The notes beneath the pieces were generated by a model. That model was not told the origin of the DNA. It was given only the letters and a program-made list of their open reading frames with translations, and made no database searches. From contig NZ_LR134355.1 of NCBI RefSeq assembly GCF_900637205.1, forward strand, positions 1,550,001 through 1,614,000: DNA of 64,000 nt, in the 5' to 3' direction. This DNA comes from Mycolicibacterium chitae (GTDB lineage: Bacteria; Actinomycetota; Actinomycetes; Mycobacteriales; Mycobacteriaceae). Shown here piece by piece: positions 26,581-33,697 of the stretch; the stretch's first letter is position 1, and the number at the start of each line of letters is the position of its first letter. A program made the position numbers and the translations under genes.

Positions 26581-27774
26581 ATGTCCAAGCGCAACAACAT
26601 CGACGAGCTCGTCACCGTGTCCGACGAGGAACTACGCGGCCGGCTCGAAACCGTCACCGCCCGAATCCAAACCCGCGTCGACCGGGCGCAGACCGAAGAC
26701 CGTGACCTGTCCACCCGCGAGAGCGACCTGACCCGTCAGGACATGGACGAACTGCGTGCCATCCGCGACGCCTACGAGGTCCGCGACGCCGAACGCACCG
26801 AGCGCGAGCGCGTCGAAACCGAATCCCGGACCCGCGCCGCCCAAATCGGCTCCGCCATCGACGAGCACCGCGCCGGCAGCCGGCAGGCATTCACCAACGG
26901 CGCCGCCCCGAGCCTGCTGGTCAGTGCTGACAATCTGCACCGTCACGCCGCAGCGATGGCAGCCGGCCAAACCTACGGTGCCGTGGAAACTCGAGCCACC
27001 GTGCAGGTCAACCCCGCCGCCGGCAGCTCGACGGGTTCACCGGCCGCATGGGCGCAGACCGGCCCCCGCGACCCCCGCCACCTCATCGGCTACGCCGGCA
27101 TCCCGGTCCAGCAGCTCACCGGCGACAAGGCCGTCCTCGCGCAGTACACGCTGCCCTCCGGCGCGTCCGGGGTCGACGAGGTCACCCCCCACGGTGAATA
27201 CGACGACGTGGTGGACGTGCCGCTGACCGCCGTCCGCTACGGCCGATGGTCCAAGGTGTCCGCCGCTGTCGACCAGTTCGTGACACTGGAAGGACTGAGC
27301 AACGCCCACGCCGTCGGCATCGCCCGCGACCTGGATCTGTCCGCCGTCAGTGCCATCGAATCCGCGGCCGCCTCCGCACTGGCCTTCGAGACCGATGTGG
27401 CCGGCCACATGCGCTACGCGGCCAACACCGTTGCCGCCAACGTGTACGCACAAGTCGAGGATCTCGTCATCGTCGGTACGCCCGCCGATATCGCGGTCCT
27501 GCAAGCCGTGCACCCGGCCAACGGCCCCGACGCCGGCAGCGTCACCGCACGATTCGCCGGCGCCCGCCTGTACCCGTCCCAGGCCGCCACGGCGGGACTG
27601 CTGACCGTGTTCGCGCCCGCCGCGTTCGCCGTCTTCATGTCCCCGCTGCAATCGGCGTCCCAGATTGACCCCACCGACGGGTCGAACCGATTCGGGAGCT
27701 GGCTGCACGCCACCCCCGTCGGACAGGGACTCGTCGGCGGCGCCGTCTCCATCGCGACGGTCGACGGCTCGTAA
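26581..27774 (+). CDS. HK97-fold major capsid protein
   Basis: A 397-residue protein. Residues 1-75 are charged and predicted helical (DEELRGRLETVTARIQTRVD; RQDMDELRAIRDAYEVRDAE), like the scaffolding delta domain of HK97-type capsid precursors. A linker follows (about 76-150), then an alpha/beta body rich in small residues (GVDEVTPHGEYDDVVDVPLT; WSKVSAAVDQFVTLEGL; DLVIVGTPADIAVLQAV; FAVFMSPLQSAS). ATG 26581 has GAAAGG ten bases upstream. Similar capsid genes occur in phiRv1/phiRv2, where protease and terminase genes accompany them; none does here. Family assignment is from overall pattern, not a search. Confidence 0.8.
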   Translation: MSKRNNIDELVTVSDEELRGRLETVTARIQTRVDRAQTEDRDLSTRESDLTRQDMDELRAIRDAYEVRDAERTERERVETESRTRAAQIGSAIDEHRAGSRQAFTNGAAPSLLVSADNLHRHAAAMAAGQTYGAVETRATVQVNPAAGSSTGSPAAWAQTGPRDPRHLIGYAGIPVQQLTGDKAVLAQYTLPSGASGVDEVTPHGEYDDVVDVPLTAVRYGRWSKVSAAVDQFVTLEGLSNAHAVGIARDLDLSAVSAIESAAASALAFETDVAGHMRYAANTVAANVYAQVEDLVIVGTPADIAVLQAVHPANGPDAGSVTARFAGARLYPSQAATAGLLTVFAPAAFAVFMSPLQSASQIDPTDGSNRFGSWLHATPVGQGLVGGAVSIATVDGS

Positions 27775-27846
27775 CCCCCTCGGCGGTGGCCCGGACCCCT
27801 GGCAACCCCAGCGCGGTCCGGGCCATCACCGTTTTTTGACCGACCC

Positions 27847-28037
27847 CCCACCTGACCCCCGGCGCAGTCAGGAATCTCTCTCCGATACCCCCCCTCCCCC
27901 CTGATTGGGCGGCATTCCGCCGTCATCGCCCCAGAATCCGCCCAGAACGCCCGGAGTCCGTACCGGCTACGATCCCCGGCCGCCTTGTTTTTTTCGCGCG
28001 GGGAGAGAAATCCTGACTGCGCCGGGGGTCAGGTGGG
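27847..28037. repeat. 27-bp perfect inverted repeat downstream of the capsid gene
   Basis: Left arm 27847-27873 (begins CCCACCTGACCCCCGG) and right arm 28011-28037 (ends GGGGGTCAGGTGGG) are exact reverse complements over 27 bp; pairing continues imperfectly inward (ATCTCTCTCC against GGAGAGAAA). The 137-bp interior has a C tract near 27887-27900, a small hairpin (GGCGG/CCGCC near 27909) and a T7 run near 27988. The gap 27775-28146 contains no gene. Ends of a small mobile sequence, a packaging or recombination site, or an RNA structure are possible. Confidence 0.75.
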
Positions 28038-28045
28038 AGCTCTCC

Positions 28046-28085
28046 AAAAAATGGCCCCGACCACCTAACGGGTGGTCGGGGCCAT
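28046..28085 (-). terminator. Intrinsic terminator for the leftward gene pair
   Basis: ATGGCCCCGACCACC (28051-28065) pairs perfectly with 28071-28085 around a TAACG loop. On the minus strand the 15-bp stem is followed by a run of six or more T (plus-strand A run at 28046-28051), the standard rho-independent layout for transcripts arriving from 28916. Confidence 0.85.
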
Positions 28086-28086
28086 T

Positions 28087-28146
28087 GGTCGAGTCATCCT
28101 CGGCCAGGTGTGTCACTTTGATACACCTGGTCGAGTCATCCTCGGC
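28087..28146. repeat. 18-bp direct repeat with an internal palindrome
   Basis: GGTCGAGTCATCCTCGGC occurs at 28087-28104 and 28129-28146, 42 bp apart. Between and overlapping them CCAGGTGT ... ACACCTGG (28104-28130) forms an 8-bp inverted repeat. It abuts the stop codon of the 95-residue leftward gene. Two copies only, so this is not a CRISPR. Confidence 0.7.
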
Positions 28147-28434
28147 TCAGGTGGCGCCCCCTGCGGCCGCCCCACTCTTGGCGTTCACGATGGCCTGACC
28201 CAACGCCAGGGCCAGATACGTCGCGTCCTCAACGCTGAGCCAGATCTCACCGCCGTATCCCTCATCCTCAGGGTTCTCGATGCCCACGAGCACCGGCTTC
28301 GGAAAGCCCTCTTGCAGCGAAGTCCACACGTAGGCCCGCCGCGACCTGCCCGCGAAGACGCCATCTGTCCAGGTGTGTTCCTTGTGGCCCTCGCCAGCGC
28401 TCTCGCACCAGTCGAATTCACACGTTGCGCTCAT
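28147..28434 (-). CDS. Unknown phage-type small protein, 95 aa
   Basis: Begins MSATCEFDWCESAGEGHKEH. Two Cys and a His near the N-terminus could bind metal. The C-terminal part has beta strands and a helix (GEIWLSVEDATYLALALGQAI) resembling the ends of other proteins in the element. Its ATG overlaps the stop of the upstream 160-residue gene (TGATG), so the two are coupled. It ends at the direct repeat and terminator. Function unknown. Confidence 0.7.
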   Translation of the reverse strand: MSATCEFDWCESAGEGHKEHTWTDGVFAGRSRRAYVWTSLQEGFPKPVLVGIENPEDEGYGGEIWLSVEDATYLALALGQAIVNAKSGAAAGGAT

Positions 28435-28916
28435 CACTTCACCCACCCGTCGACCTGCGCGGCCAGCGCCAGCAAGACCGCGGCGAGGTGGCGGGCCTGG
28501 TCAGCGTTCAGGTTCTCCGGCGCGCCGTCGAGGTACAGCATGGGCGGCTCGGGGTCGCTGCCGGATTCGATGTGGCCGTCACGCCACTGAATGCAGGAGA
28601 ACGACACTGTCACGTCGCTGTCGATGATGCGGTGGGTCGCGCCCAGGACGATGCGGCGGTCATCGCCGCCAGATCCCCAATCGTCGATGTGTTCCGAACC
28701 GGGTGGGGGAGCAGGGTCAGCGAGTGCGGTGGTCATGGCTGCACTGTCCGCTAGGGGTACGACACGGCTCGTATCCTGCGTGGTCTTTTCGCCCATGCAG
28801 CCTCGGGCGTGTGCGCCGATGCAGCCGCAGCATGTGCGGGTGGCCGAGTCGATCTGCCAATTTGGGTCGGCCCAGGCGGCATCGACTGTCTCGGTGGTGG
28901 ATTCGGTGGTGGTCAT
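28434..28916 (-). CDS. Unknown protein with Cys-rich N-terminus, 160 aa
   Basis: ATG 28916 has a good GGAG ribosome-binding site eight bases upstream. A Cys cluster, TCCGCIGAHARGC, lies near residues 28-40. Later come beta-type strands (DVTVSFSCIQWRDG; PPMLYLDGAP) and a C-terminal helix (NADQARHLAAVLLALAAQVD), a layout I associate with DUF6907-like actinobacterial proteins. It is transcribed toward the capsid gene, opposite to the rest of the element, and might be expressed in the integrated state. Function unknown. Confidence 0.7.
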   Translation of the reverse strand: MTTTESTTETVDAAWADPNWQIDSATRTCCGCIGAHARGCMGEKTTQDTSRVVPLADSAAMTTALADPAPPPGSEHIDDWGSGGDDRRIVLGATHRIIDSDVTVSFSCIQWRDGHIESGSDPEPPMLYLDGAPENLNADQARHLAAVLLALAAQVDGWVK

Positions 28917-29004
28917 AAGACGTCTCCGTTTCGGTCGGCGCCGACCCGGACTGACGTCACTGTTGTGCGTATCTTGCGCGGATTCGCAAATACGCTGGTC
29001 AAGT

Positions 29005-29030
29005 TGCGCCCCCGGCAGGAATCGAACCTG
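29005..29030. repeat. attR: tRNA-Arg 3' end
   Basis: Right copy of the 26-bp repeat, contained in the intact tRNA-Arg gene except for two bases. With 21372-21397 it defines the crossover region used by the integrase. Confidence 0.9.
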
Positions 29031-29080
29031 CGACCTAGAGATTAGAAGGCTCTTGCTCTATCCAACTGAGCTACGGAGGC
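29007..29080 (-). tRNA. tRNA-Arg (TCT), integration target
   Basis: Minus-strand cloverleaf: acceptor GCCTCCG/CGGGGGC (one G-U pair), D arm GCTC...GAGC, anticodon loop CTTCTAA with anticodon TCT, and T arm GCAGG TTCGATT CCTGC. Positions 31 and 39 are C and T, so the top anticodon-stem pair is not canonical. The 3' half is provided by element-derived sequence after integration, so the gene stays complete. Confidence 0.95.
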
Positions 29081-29236
29081 AATGTGCAGGTAGTTTAGCC
29101 AACCCCGGCCCCGGCCCACAGTGCGCGCCACGCGAAGCGGCAAATGCGTTTGAATGGCAGCAGGTTTGGCTACTGTGTGACTCACGGCACAGCGGTGGGC
29201 GACGATGCCCGAGCCGGAATGCGAGGGTGTGTTGCG

Positions 29237-30478
29237 ATGACGCTGGTGACGGATGCGGTCGAGCCTGCCGCCCGCCCGGGGCCGATGCAGACGGCGCTGG
29301 GCCTGATCGCCAATCCAGTAGGGACTTTCCAGGCCGCCTCGGTGCTGCTGCGCGGGGCGCCGTCGCTGGCCGGCTGGTTGGCGGGCTGGGCCATCACGGA
29401 GTTTCCGCTGCGCGTGCTCACCGGGCACGCGTTGTCCTCGGTCAACGCCGCCCCGGTCAACCGCTTCACCGCCGGTCTGGCCGCCCAACGCGCCGACAGC
29501 GTGCTGCAGGAGGCGCTGACCGAGACGCACGGATCCGACTACGCCGAGAAGGTGTCCCACCCGGTCACCGACCCGACCATCCGCCGGCACAGCGTCGCCG
29601 GGGTGTGGCGCGCCGCGCAGCGCAGCCGGTACGCCACGGTCACCCGCAACCTGTCCTATGGTCCGGGCGGGCGTGACCACCTGCTCGACATCTGGCGCCG
29701 CCCCGACATCACCCCCGGCGCCAAGGCACCGGTGCTGCTGCAGGTGCCCGGCGGGGCGTGGGCGCTCAGCGAGAAACGCGGTCAGGCCGTCCCGCTGCTG
29801 AGCCGGATGGTCGAACTGGGCTGGATCTGCGTGACCATCAACTACAGCCGCAGCCCGTTCAGCGCCTGGCCGGCGCACATCATCGACGTCAAGCGGGCCA
29901 TCGCCTGGCTGCGCGAGAACGTCGCCGACCACGGCGGCGACCCCGAGTTCATCGCGATCACCGGCGGCTCGGCGGGCGCGCACATCGGCTCGCTGGCGGC
30001 CCTGACGGCCAACGACACCGCGCTGCAACCCGGATTCGAGGACGTCGACACCAGCGTCGCCGCCGCGGTGCCCTACTACGGCGCCTACGACCTGACCGAC
30101 CCGGCCAACATGTGCGAGTTGATGCTGCCGTTCCTGGAGAACTTCGTCATGCGCGCGCGACTGGCCGACGCCCCGGACCTGTACCGGGCCGCGTCGCCGA
30201 TCGCCCACGTGCACCGCGACGCCCCGCCGTTCTTCGTCCTGCACGGCCGCAACGACGCGGTCATCCCGCACACCCAGGCCCAGTCCTTCGTCGGGGCGCT
30301 GCGGGGAGCCGGCGCCGCGACCGTCGCGCACGCCGAGTTGCCCAATGCCCACCACGCCTTCGACACCATCGCCACGGTGCGCTCACAGATGGTGACCGAC
30401 ACCGTCGCCGACTTCCTCGGCATCACCTATGGTCGGCATCGCACGGGCCTGGACCGCGTCGTTCACCACGTGGGGTGA
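29237..30478 (+). CDS. lipQ: Carboxylesterase/lipase (LipQ type)
   Basis: A 413-residue alpha/beta hydrolase of the hormone-sensitive-lipase-like group. After an N-terminal region with a hydrophobic patch (about residues 30-60) come VLLQVPGGAWALSEKRG (oxyanion region), the nucleophile elbow ITGGSAGAHIGSLAAL (GGSAG), and FFVLHGRNDAVIP and NAHHAFDTIA with the Asp and His. ATG 29237 is preferred over upstream in-frame codons that run back toward tRNA-Arg. It matches Rv2485c in order, upstream of the WS/DGAT-plsC-plsB2 genes. Confidence 0.87.
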   Translation: MTLVTDAVEPAARPGPMQTALGLIANPVGTFQAASVLLRGAPSLAGWLAGWAITEFPLRVLTGHALSSVNAAPVNRFTAGLAAQRADSVLQEALTETHGSDYAEKVSHPVTDPTIRRHSVAGVWRAAQRSRYATVTRNLSYGPGGRDHLLDIWRRPDITPGAKAPVLLQVPGGAWALSEKRGQAVPLLSRMVELGWICVTINYSRSPFSAWPAHIIDVKRAIAWLRENVADHGGDPEFIAITGGSAGAHIGSLAALTANDTALQPGFEDVDTSVAAAVPYYGAYDLTDPANMCELMLPFLENFVMRARLADAPDLYRAASPIAHVHRDAPPFFVLHGRNDAVIPHTQAQSFVGALRGAGAATVAHAELPNAHHAFDTIATVRSQMVTDTVADFLGITYGRHRTGLDRVVHHVG

Positions 30479-30581
30479 TCCACGCCAATCGGCTCTCGCC
30501 GAACCGGCGCTGAGACTAGCGTGGACGGCGAGCCGGACCCTGCGCGCGACGACCACGAACCTATGGAGGGTTTGAGACACC

Positions 30582-32051
30582 TTGGCGAGCGATTCCTTCG
30601 ACGCGTCCGCGTTCTCCGATGAACTCAGTGCCGTCGACCAGCTGCTGCACCGCGGCGAGGCCAACCCGCGCACGCGGTCGGGAATCATGGCCGTCGAACT
30701 CCTCGAAGCCGCGCCGGACTGGCAGCGCTACCGCGCCACCTACGAGAACGCGTCCCGGCGGGTGCCGCGCCTGCGGCAGAAGGTCGTCATGCCGACGCTG
30801 CCCACCGCGCCTGCGCGCTGGGTCGTCGACCCCGACTTCGATCTGGACTTCCACGTCCGTCGGGTCCGCGCTCCCGAACCGGGCGGCATCCGTCAGGTCT
30901 TCGACCTCGCCGAGGTCATCCAGCAGTCGCCGCTGGACATCACCCGGCCGCTGTGGAGCGCCACGCTGATCGAGGGCCTCGAAGGCGGGCGGGCCGCGCA
31001 GATCCTGCACCTGAGCCACGCCGTCGCCGACGGGGTGGGCATGGTCGCGATGTTCACCGAGATCTACGACCTGGAACCGGATGCGCCGCCGCGGCCGGTG
31101 GCGCCGCTGCCGATCCCGCAGGACCTCTCGCCCAACGACCTGATGCGCTCCGGGCTCAACGCGCTGCCCGGCTCGATCGTCGGCGGCCTTCGCGGCGCGG
31201 TGTTCGGGGCCATCGGGGCGGTGGGCAAGGCGATCAGCCGTCCCGGTTCCGCGGTCTCCGGCGTGCTCGACTACGCGGGATCGAGCCGACGGATCGTGCG
31301 TCAGGCCGCGCCGCCGTCGCCGCTGCTGCGCCGGCGCAGCCTCTCCACGCGCACCGAGGCCATCGAGATCCCCCTGGCCGATCTGCACCGGGTGGCCAAG
31401 GCGGCCGGCGGCTCCATCAACGACGCGTACCTGGCCGGGCTGTGCGGCGCGCTGCGGCGCTACCACGAGGCCCTCGGCGTTCCCGTGCAGACGCTGCCGA
31501 TGGCGGTCCCGGTCAACCTGCGCGCCGACTCCGACCCGGCCGGCGGGAACCGGTTCACCGGCGTCAACATCGCCGCCCCCATCGGCACCGCCGACCCGGC
31601 CGCGCGGATGCACAAGATCCGCGCGCAGATGACGCAGCGCCGCGAGGAGGCGGCCCTGGACCTGCTGGGGGTGGTGGCACCGGTGCTCTCGCTGCTGCCC
31701 GACCCGGTGCTGGAGTCGATGACGGGCTCGGTGATCGCCTCCGACGTCCAGGCCAGCAACGTGCCGGTGTATCCGGGGGACAGCTTCATCGCCGGTTCGA
31801 AAGTGTTGCGGCAGTATGGGATCGGCCCGCTGCCCGGAGTGGCCATGATGGTGGTGCTGGTCTCGCGCGGCGGCTATTGCACCATCGCGGCGCGCTACGA
31901 CCGGGCCGCGATCACCGACGAGGCGCTGTTCGCCCGCTGCTTTGCCGACGGCTTCGACGAGGTGCTCGCGCTGGCCGGTGACCCGGATCTGCGGGTGGTC
32001 CCGGCCTCGTTCGACACCCCCGATGCCTCGACCAACGGATCGGCGGTGTGA
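30582..32051 (+). CDS. WS/DGAT family acyltransferase (Rv2484c type)
   Basis: A 489-residue wax ester synthase/diacylglycerol acyltransferase-like protein. The condensation motif HHxxxDG appears as SHAVADG near residues 145-151, keeping the catalytic second His but replacing the first by Ser. The C-terminal signature NVPVYPGDSFIAG matches the family. It would acylate diacylglycerol or alcohols with acyl-CoA at the membrane. TTG start at 30582 follows GGAGGG. Its stop overlaps the ATG of the HAD-PlsC gene. With plsC and plsB2 downstream it forms an acylglycerol synthesis operon. Confidence 0.86.
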   Translation: MASDSFDASAFSDELSAVDQLLHRGEANPRTRSGIMAVELLEAAPDWQRYRATYENASRRVPRLRQKVVMPTLPTAPARWVVDPDFDLDFHVRRVRAPEPGGIRQVFDLAEVIQQSPLDITRPLWSATLIEGLEGGRAAQILHLSHAVADGVGMVAMFTEIYDLEPDAPPRPVAPLPIPQDLSPNDLMRSGLNALPGSIVGGLRGAVFGAIGAVGKAISRPGSAVSGVLDYAGSSRRIVRQAAPPSPLLRRRSLSTRTEAIEIPLADLHRVAKAAGGSINDAYLAGLCGALRRYHEALGVPVQTLPMAVPVNLRADSDPAGGNRFTGVNIAAPIGTADPAARMHKIRAQMTQRREEAALDLLGVVAPVLSLLPDPVLESMTGSVIASDVQASNVPVYPGDSFIAGSKVLRQYGIGPLPGVAMMVVLVSRGGYCTIAARYDRAAITDEALFARCFADGFDEVLALAGDPDLRVVPASFDTPDASTNGSAV

Positions 32052-33697
32052 TGACAACCCCACGCGATATGCGACTGCCTGGCTCGGTGGCCGAGGTCAA
32101 GGCCAGCCCCCGCGGGCCGAAGATCGGCGCGTTCTTCGACCTGGACGGCACGCTGGTCGCCGGGTTCACCGGAGTCATCCTGACCCAGGAGCAGTTCCGC
32201 CGCCGCGAACTGGGCCTCGGCGACCTGATCGGCATGATCCAGGCCGGTCTGAATCACCAGCTGGGCCGCCTCGAGTTCGAGGACCTCATCACCTCGGCGT
32301 CCTCGGCGATGCGGGGCCGGTCCATCACCGACATGGACCAGGTCGGCGAGCGGCTGTTCAAGCAGCACATCGAATCCCGCATCTACCCGGAGATGCGGGA
32401 ACTGGTGCGGGCGCATCTCGACCAGGGCCACACCGTGTGTCTGAGTTCCTCGGCGCTGACCATCCAGGTCGAGCCCGTCGCGGAGTTCCTCGGCATCCCG
32501 AACACGCTGACCAACCGGTTCGAACTCGACGAGGACGGCGCGCTCACCGGCCAGGTGGTGCGGCCCATCCTGTGGGGGCCGGGCAAGGCCAACGCCGTGC
32601 AGAAGTTCGCGGCCGAACGCGGAATCGACCTGAAGGACAGCTACTTTTACGCCGACGGCGACGAGGACGTCGCGCTGATGTACCTGGTGGGCCATCCCCG
32701 CCCGACCAACCCCGAGGGCAAGATGGCCGCGGTGGCCCGCCAGCGCGGCTGGCCCATCCTGCGGTTCACCAGCCGCGGCGGCCCCAGTCTTACCGGCACG
32801 CTCAAGACGCTGGTCGGCGTCGGCTCCGTCGTGCCGATCGCGGCCGGCGCCATCGGCTGGGGGCTGCTGACCCGCAGCCGGCGCCGCGGCATCAACTTCT
32901 TCACCGGTAACTGGGGGGCGATGCTGCTGGCCTCCAGCGGGGTCAAGCTGAACGTGCTCGGCCGGGAGAACCTCACCGCGCAGCGGCCCGCGGTGTTCAT
33001 CTTCAACCACCGCAACAACTTTGACCCGATCATCACCAGCGCGCTGGTCCGGGACAACTTCACCGGGGTCGGCAAGAAGGAACTCGCCGACGATCCGCTC
33101 GCCGGCACCCTGGGCAAGCTGATGGACGCGGTGTTCATCGACCGGGACAACACCGAGGCCGCCGTCGCCTCCCTCAAACAGGTCGAGGAACTGATCCGCA
33201 AGGGCCTGTCCATCGTGATGGCCCCGGAGGGCACCCGGCTCGACACGACCACCGTCGGCCCGTTCAAGAAGGGCCCGTTCCGCCTGGCGATGGCGGCGGG
33301 CATCCCGATTGTCCCGGTGGTCATCCGCAATGCGGAGGTCATCGGATCCCGCGATGCGACGCTGATGCGCCCCGGCACCGTCGACGTCGTGGTGTATCCG
33401 CCGATCCCGGTGCAGGACTGGACGGTCGAGGATCTCGAGGACCGGATCGGCCAGGTGCGTCAGCTGTACCTGGACACCTTGGCGTCTTGGCCCGAGGACG
33501 AGGTGCCCGCCGTCGACCTGGGTGCGCCGACGAAGAAGCCTGCGAAGAAGGCCGCCGCGAAGAAGGCCCCCGCCAAGAAGGCGCCGGTCAAAAAGGCTAC
33601 AGCCAAGAAGAAGACAGCCAAAAAGACTGCGGCCAAGAAGGTTTCACCCAAGAATGCCGAGCCGGGGGAGGCCCCGCCGGTGCGGGGTCGGCCATGA
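32051..33697 (+). CDS. plsC: HAD phosphatase-PlsC acyltransferase fusion with Lys/Ala-rich tail
   Basis: A 548-residue two-domain protein. The N-terminal HAD domain (about residues 15-250) starts [10 protein letters not shown] and has [12 protein letters not shown]. The C-terminal PlsC domain (about 290-480) has FNHRNNFDP (HxxxxD-type) and APEGTRL. The family makes phosphatidic acid from lysophosphatidate and may dephosphorylate a lipid intermediate. The last 50 residues are a repetitive AKK/APAKK tail like histone H1 or HupB tails, unusual for an acyltransferase; it may bind acidic lipid or nucleic acid. The start overlaps the previous stop, and its stop overlaps plsB2. Confidence 0.9.
   Translation: MTTPRDMRLPGSVAEVKASPRGPKIGAFFDLDGTLVAGFTGVILTQEQFRRRELGLGDLIGMIQAGLNHQLGRLEFEDLITSASSAMRGRSITDMDQVGERLFKQHIESRIYPEMRELVRAHLDQGHTVCLSSSALTIQVEPVAEFLGIPNTLTNRFELDEDGALTGQVVRPILWGPGKANAVQKFAAERGIDLKDSYFYADGDEDVALMYLVGHPRPTNPEGKMAAVARQRGWPILRFTSRGGPSLTGTLKTLVGVGSVVPIAAGAIGWGLLTRSRRRGINFFTGNWGAMLLASSGVKLNVLGRENLTAQRPAVFIFNHRNNFDPIITSALVRDNFTGVGKKELADDPLAGTLGKLMDAVFIDRDNTEAAVASLKQVEELIRKGLSIVMAPEGTRLDTTTVGPFKKGPFRLAMAAGIPIVPVVIRNAEVIGSRDATLMRPGTVDVVVYPPIPVQDWTVEDLEDRIGQVRQLYLDTLASWPEDEVPAVDLGAPTKKPAKKAAAKKAPAKKAPVKKATAKKKTAKKTAAKKVSPKNAEPGEAPPVRGRP

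Larger units (their letters stand above)
21372..29030. mobile_element. Integrated phage-satellite-like element in tRNA-Arg(TCT)
   Basis: The element is bounded by identical 26-bp repeats of the 3' end of tRNA-Arg (21372-21397 and 29005-29030), with the intact tRNA at the right end. Cargo in order: tyrosine integrase, AlpA/Xis-like HTH, DUF6011-like, DUF2742-like, D5-type primase, three small unknowns with a WhiB-like protein among them, HK97-type capsid, and two leftward unknown genes. No portal, terminase, protease, tail, lysis or classical repressor gene is seen. The set resembles the phiRv1/phiRv2 prophage-like elements of M. tuberculosis but is shorter. It separates echA14 from lipQ, which are neighbours elsewhere. 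Confidence 0.88.

Noticed and set aside
28087..28146. CRISPR array
   Set aside because: Only two copies of the 18-bp repeat, no spacer series, no cas genes.
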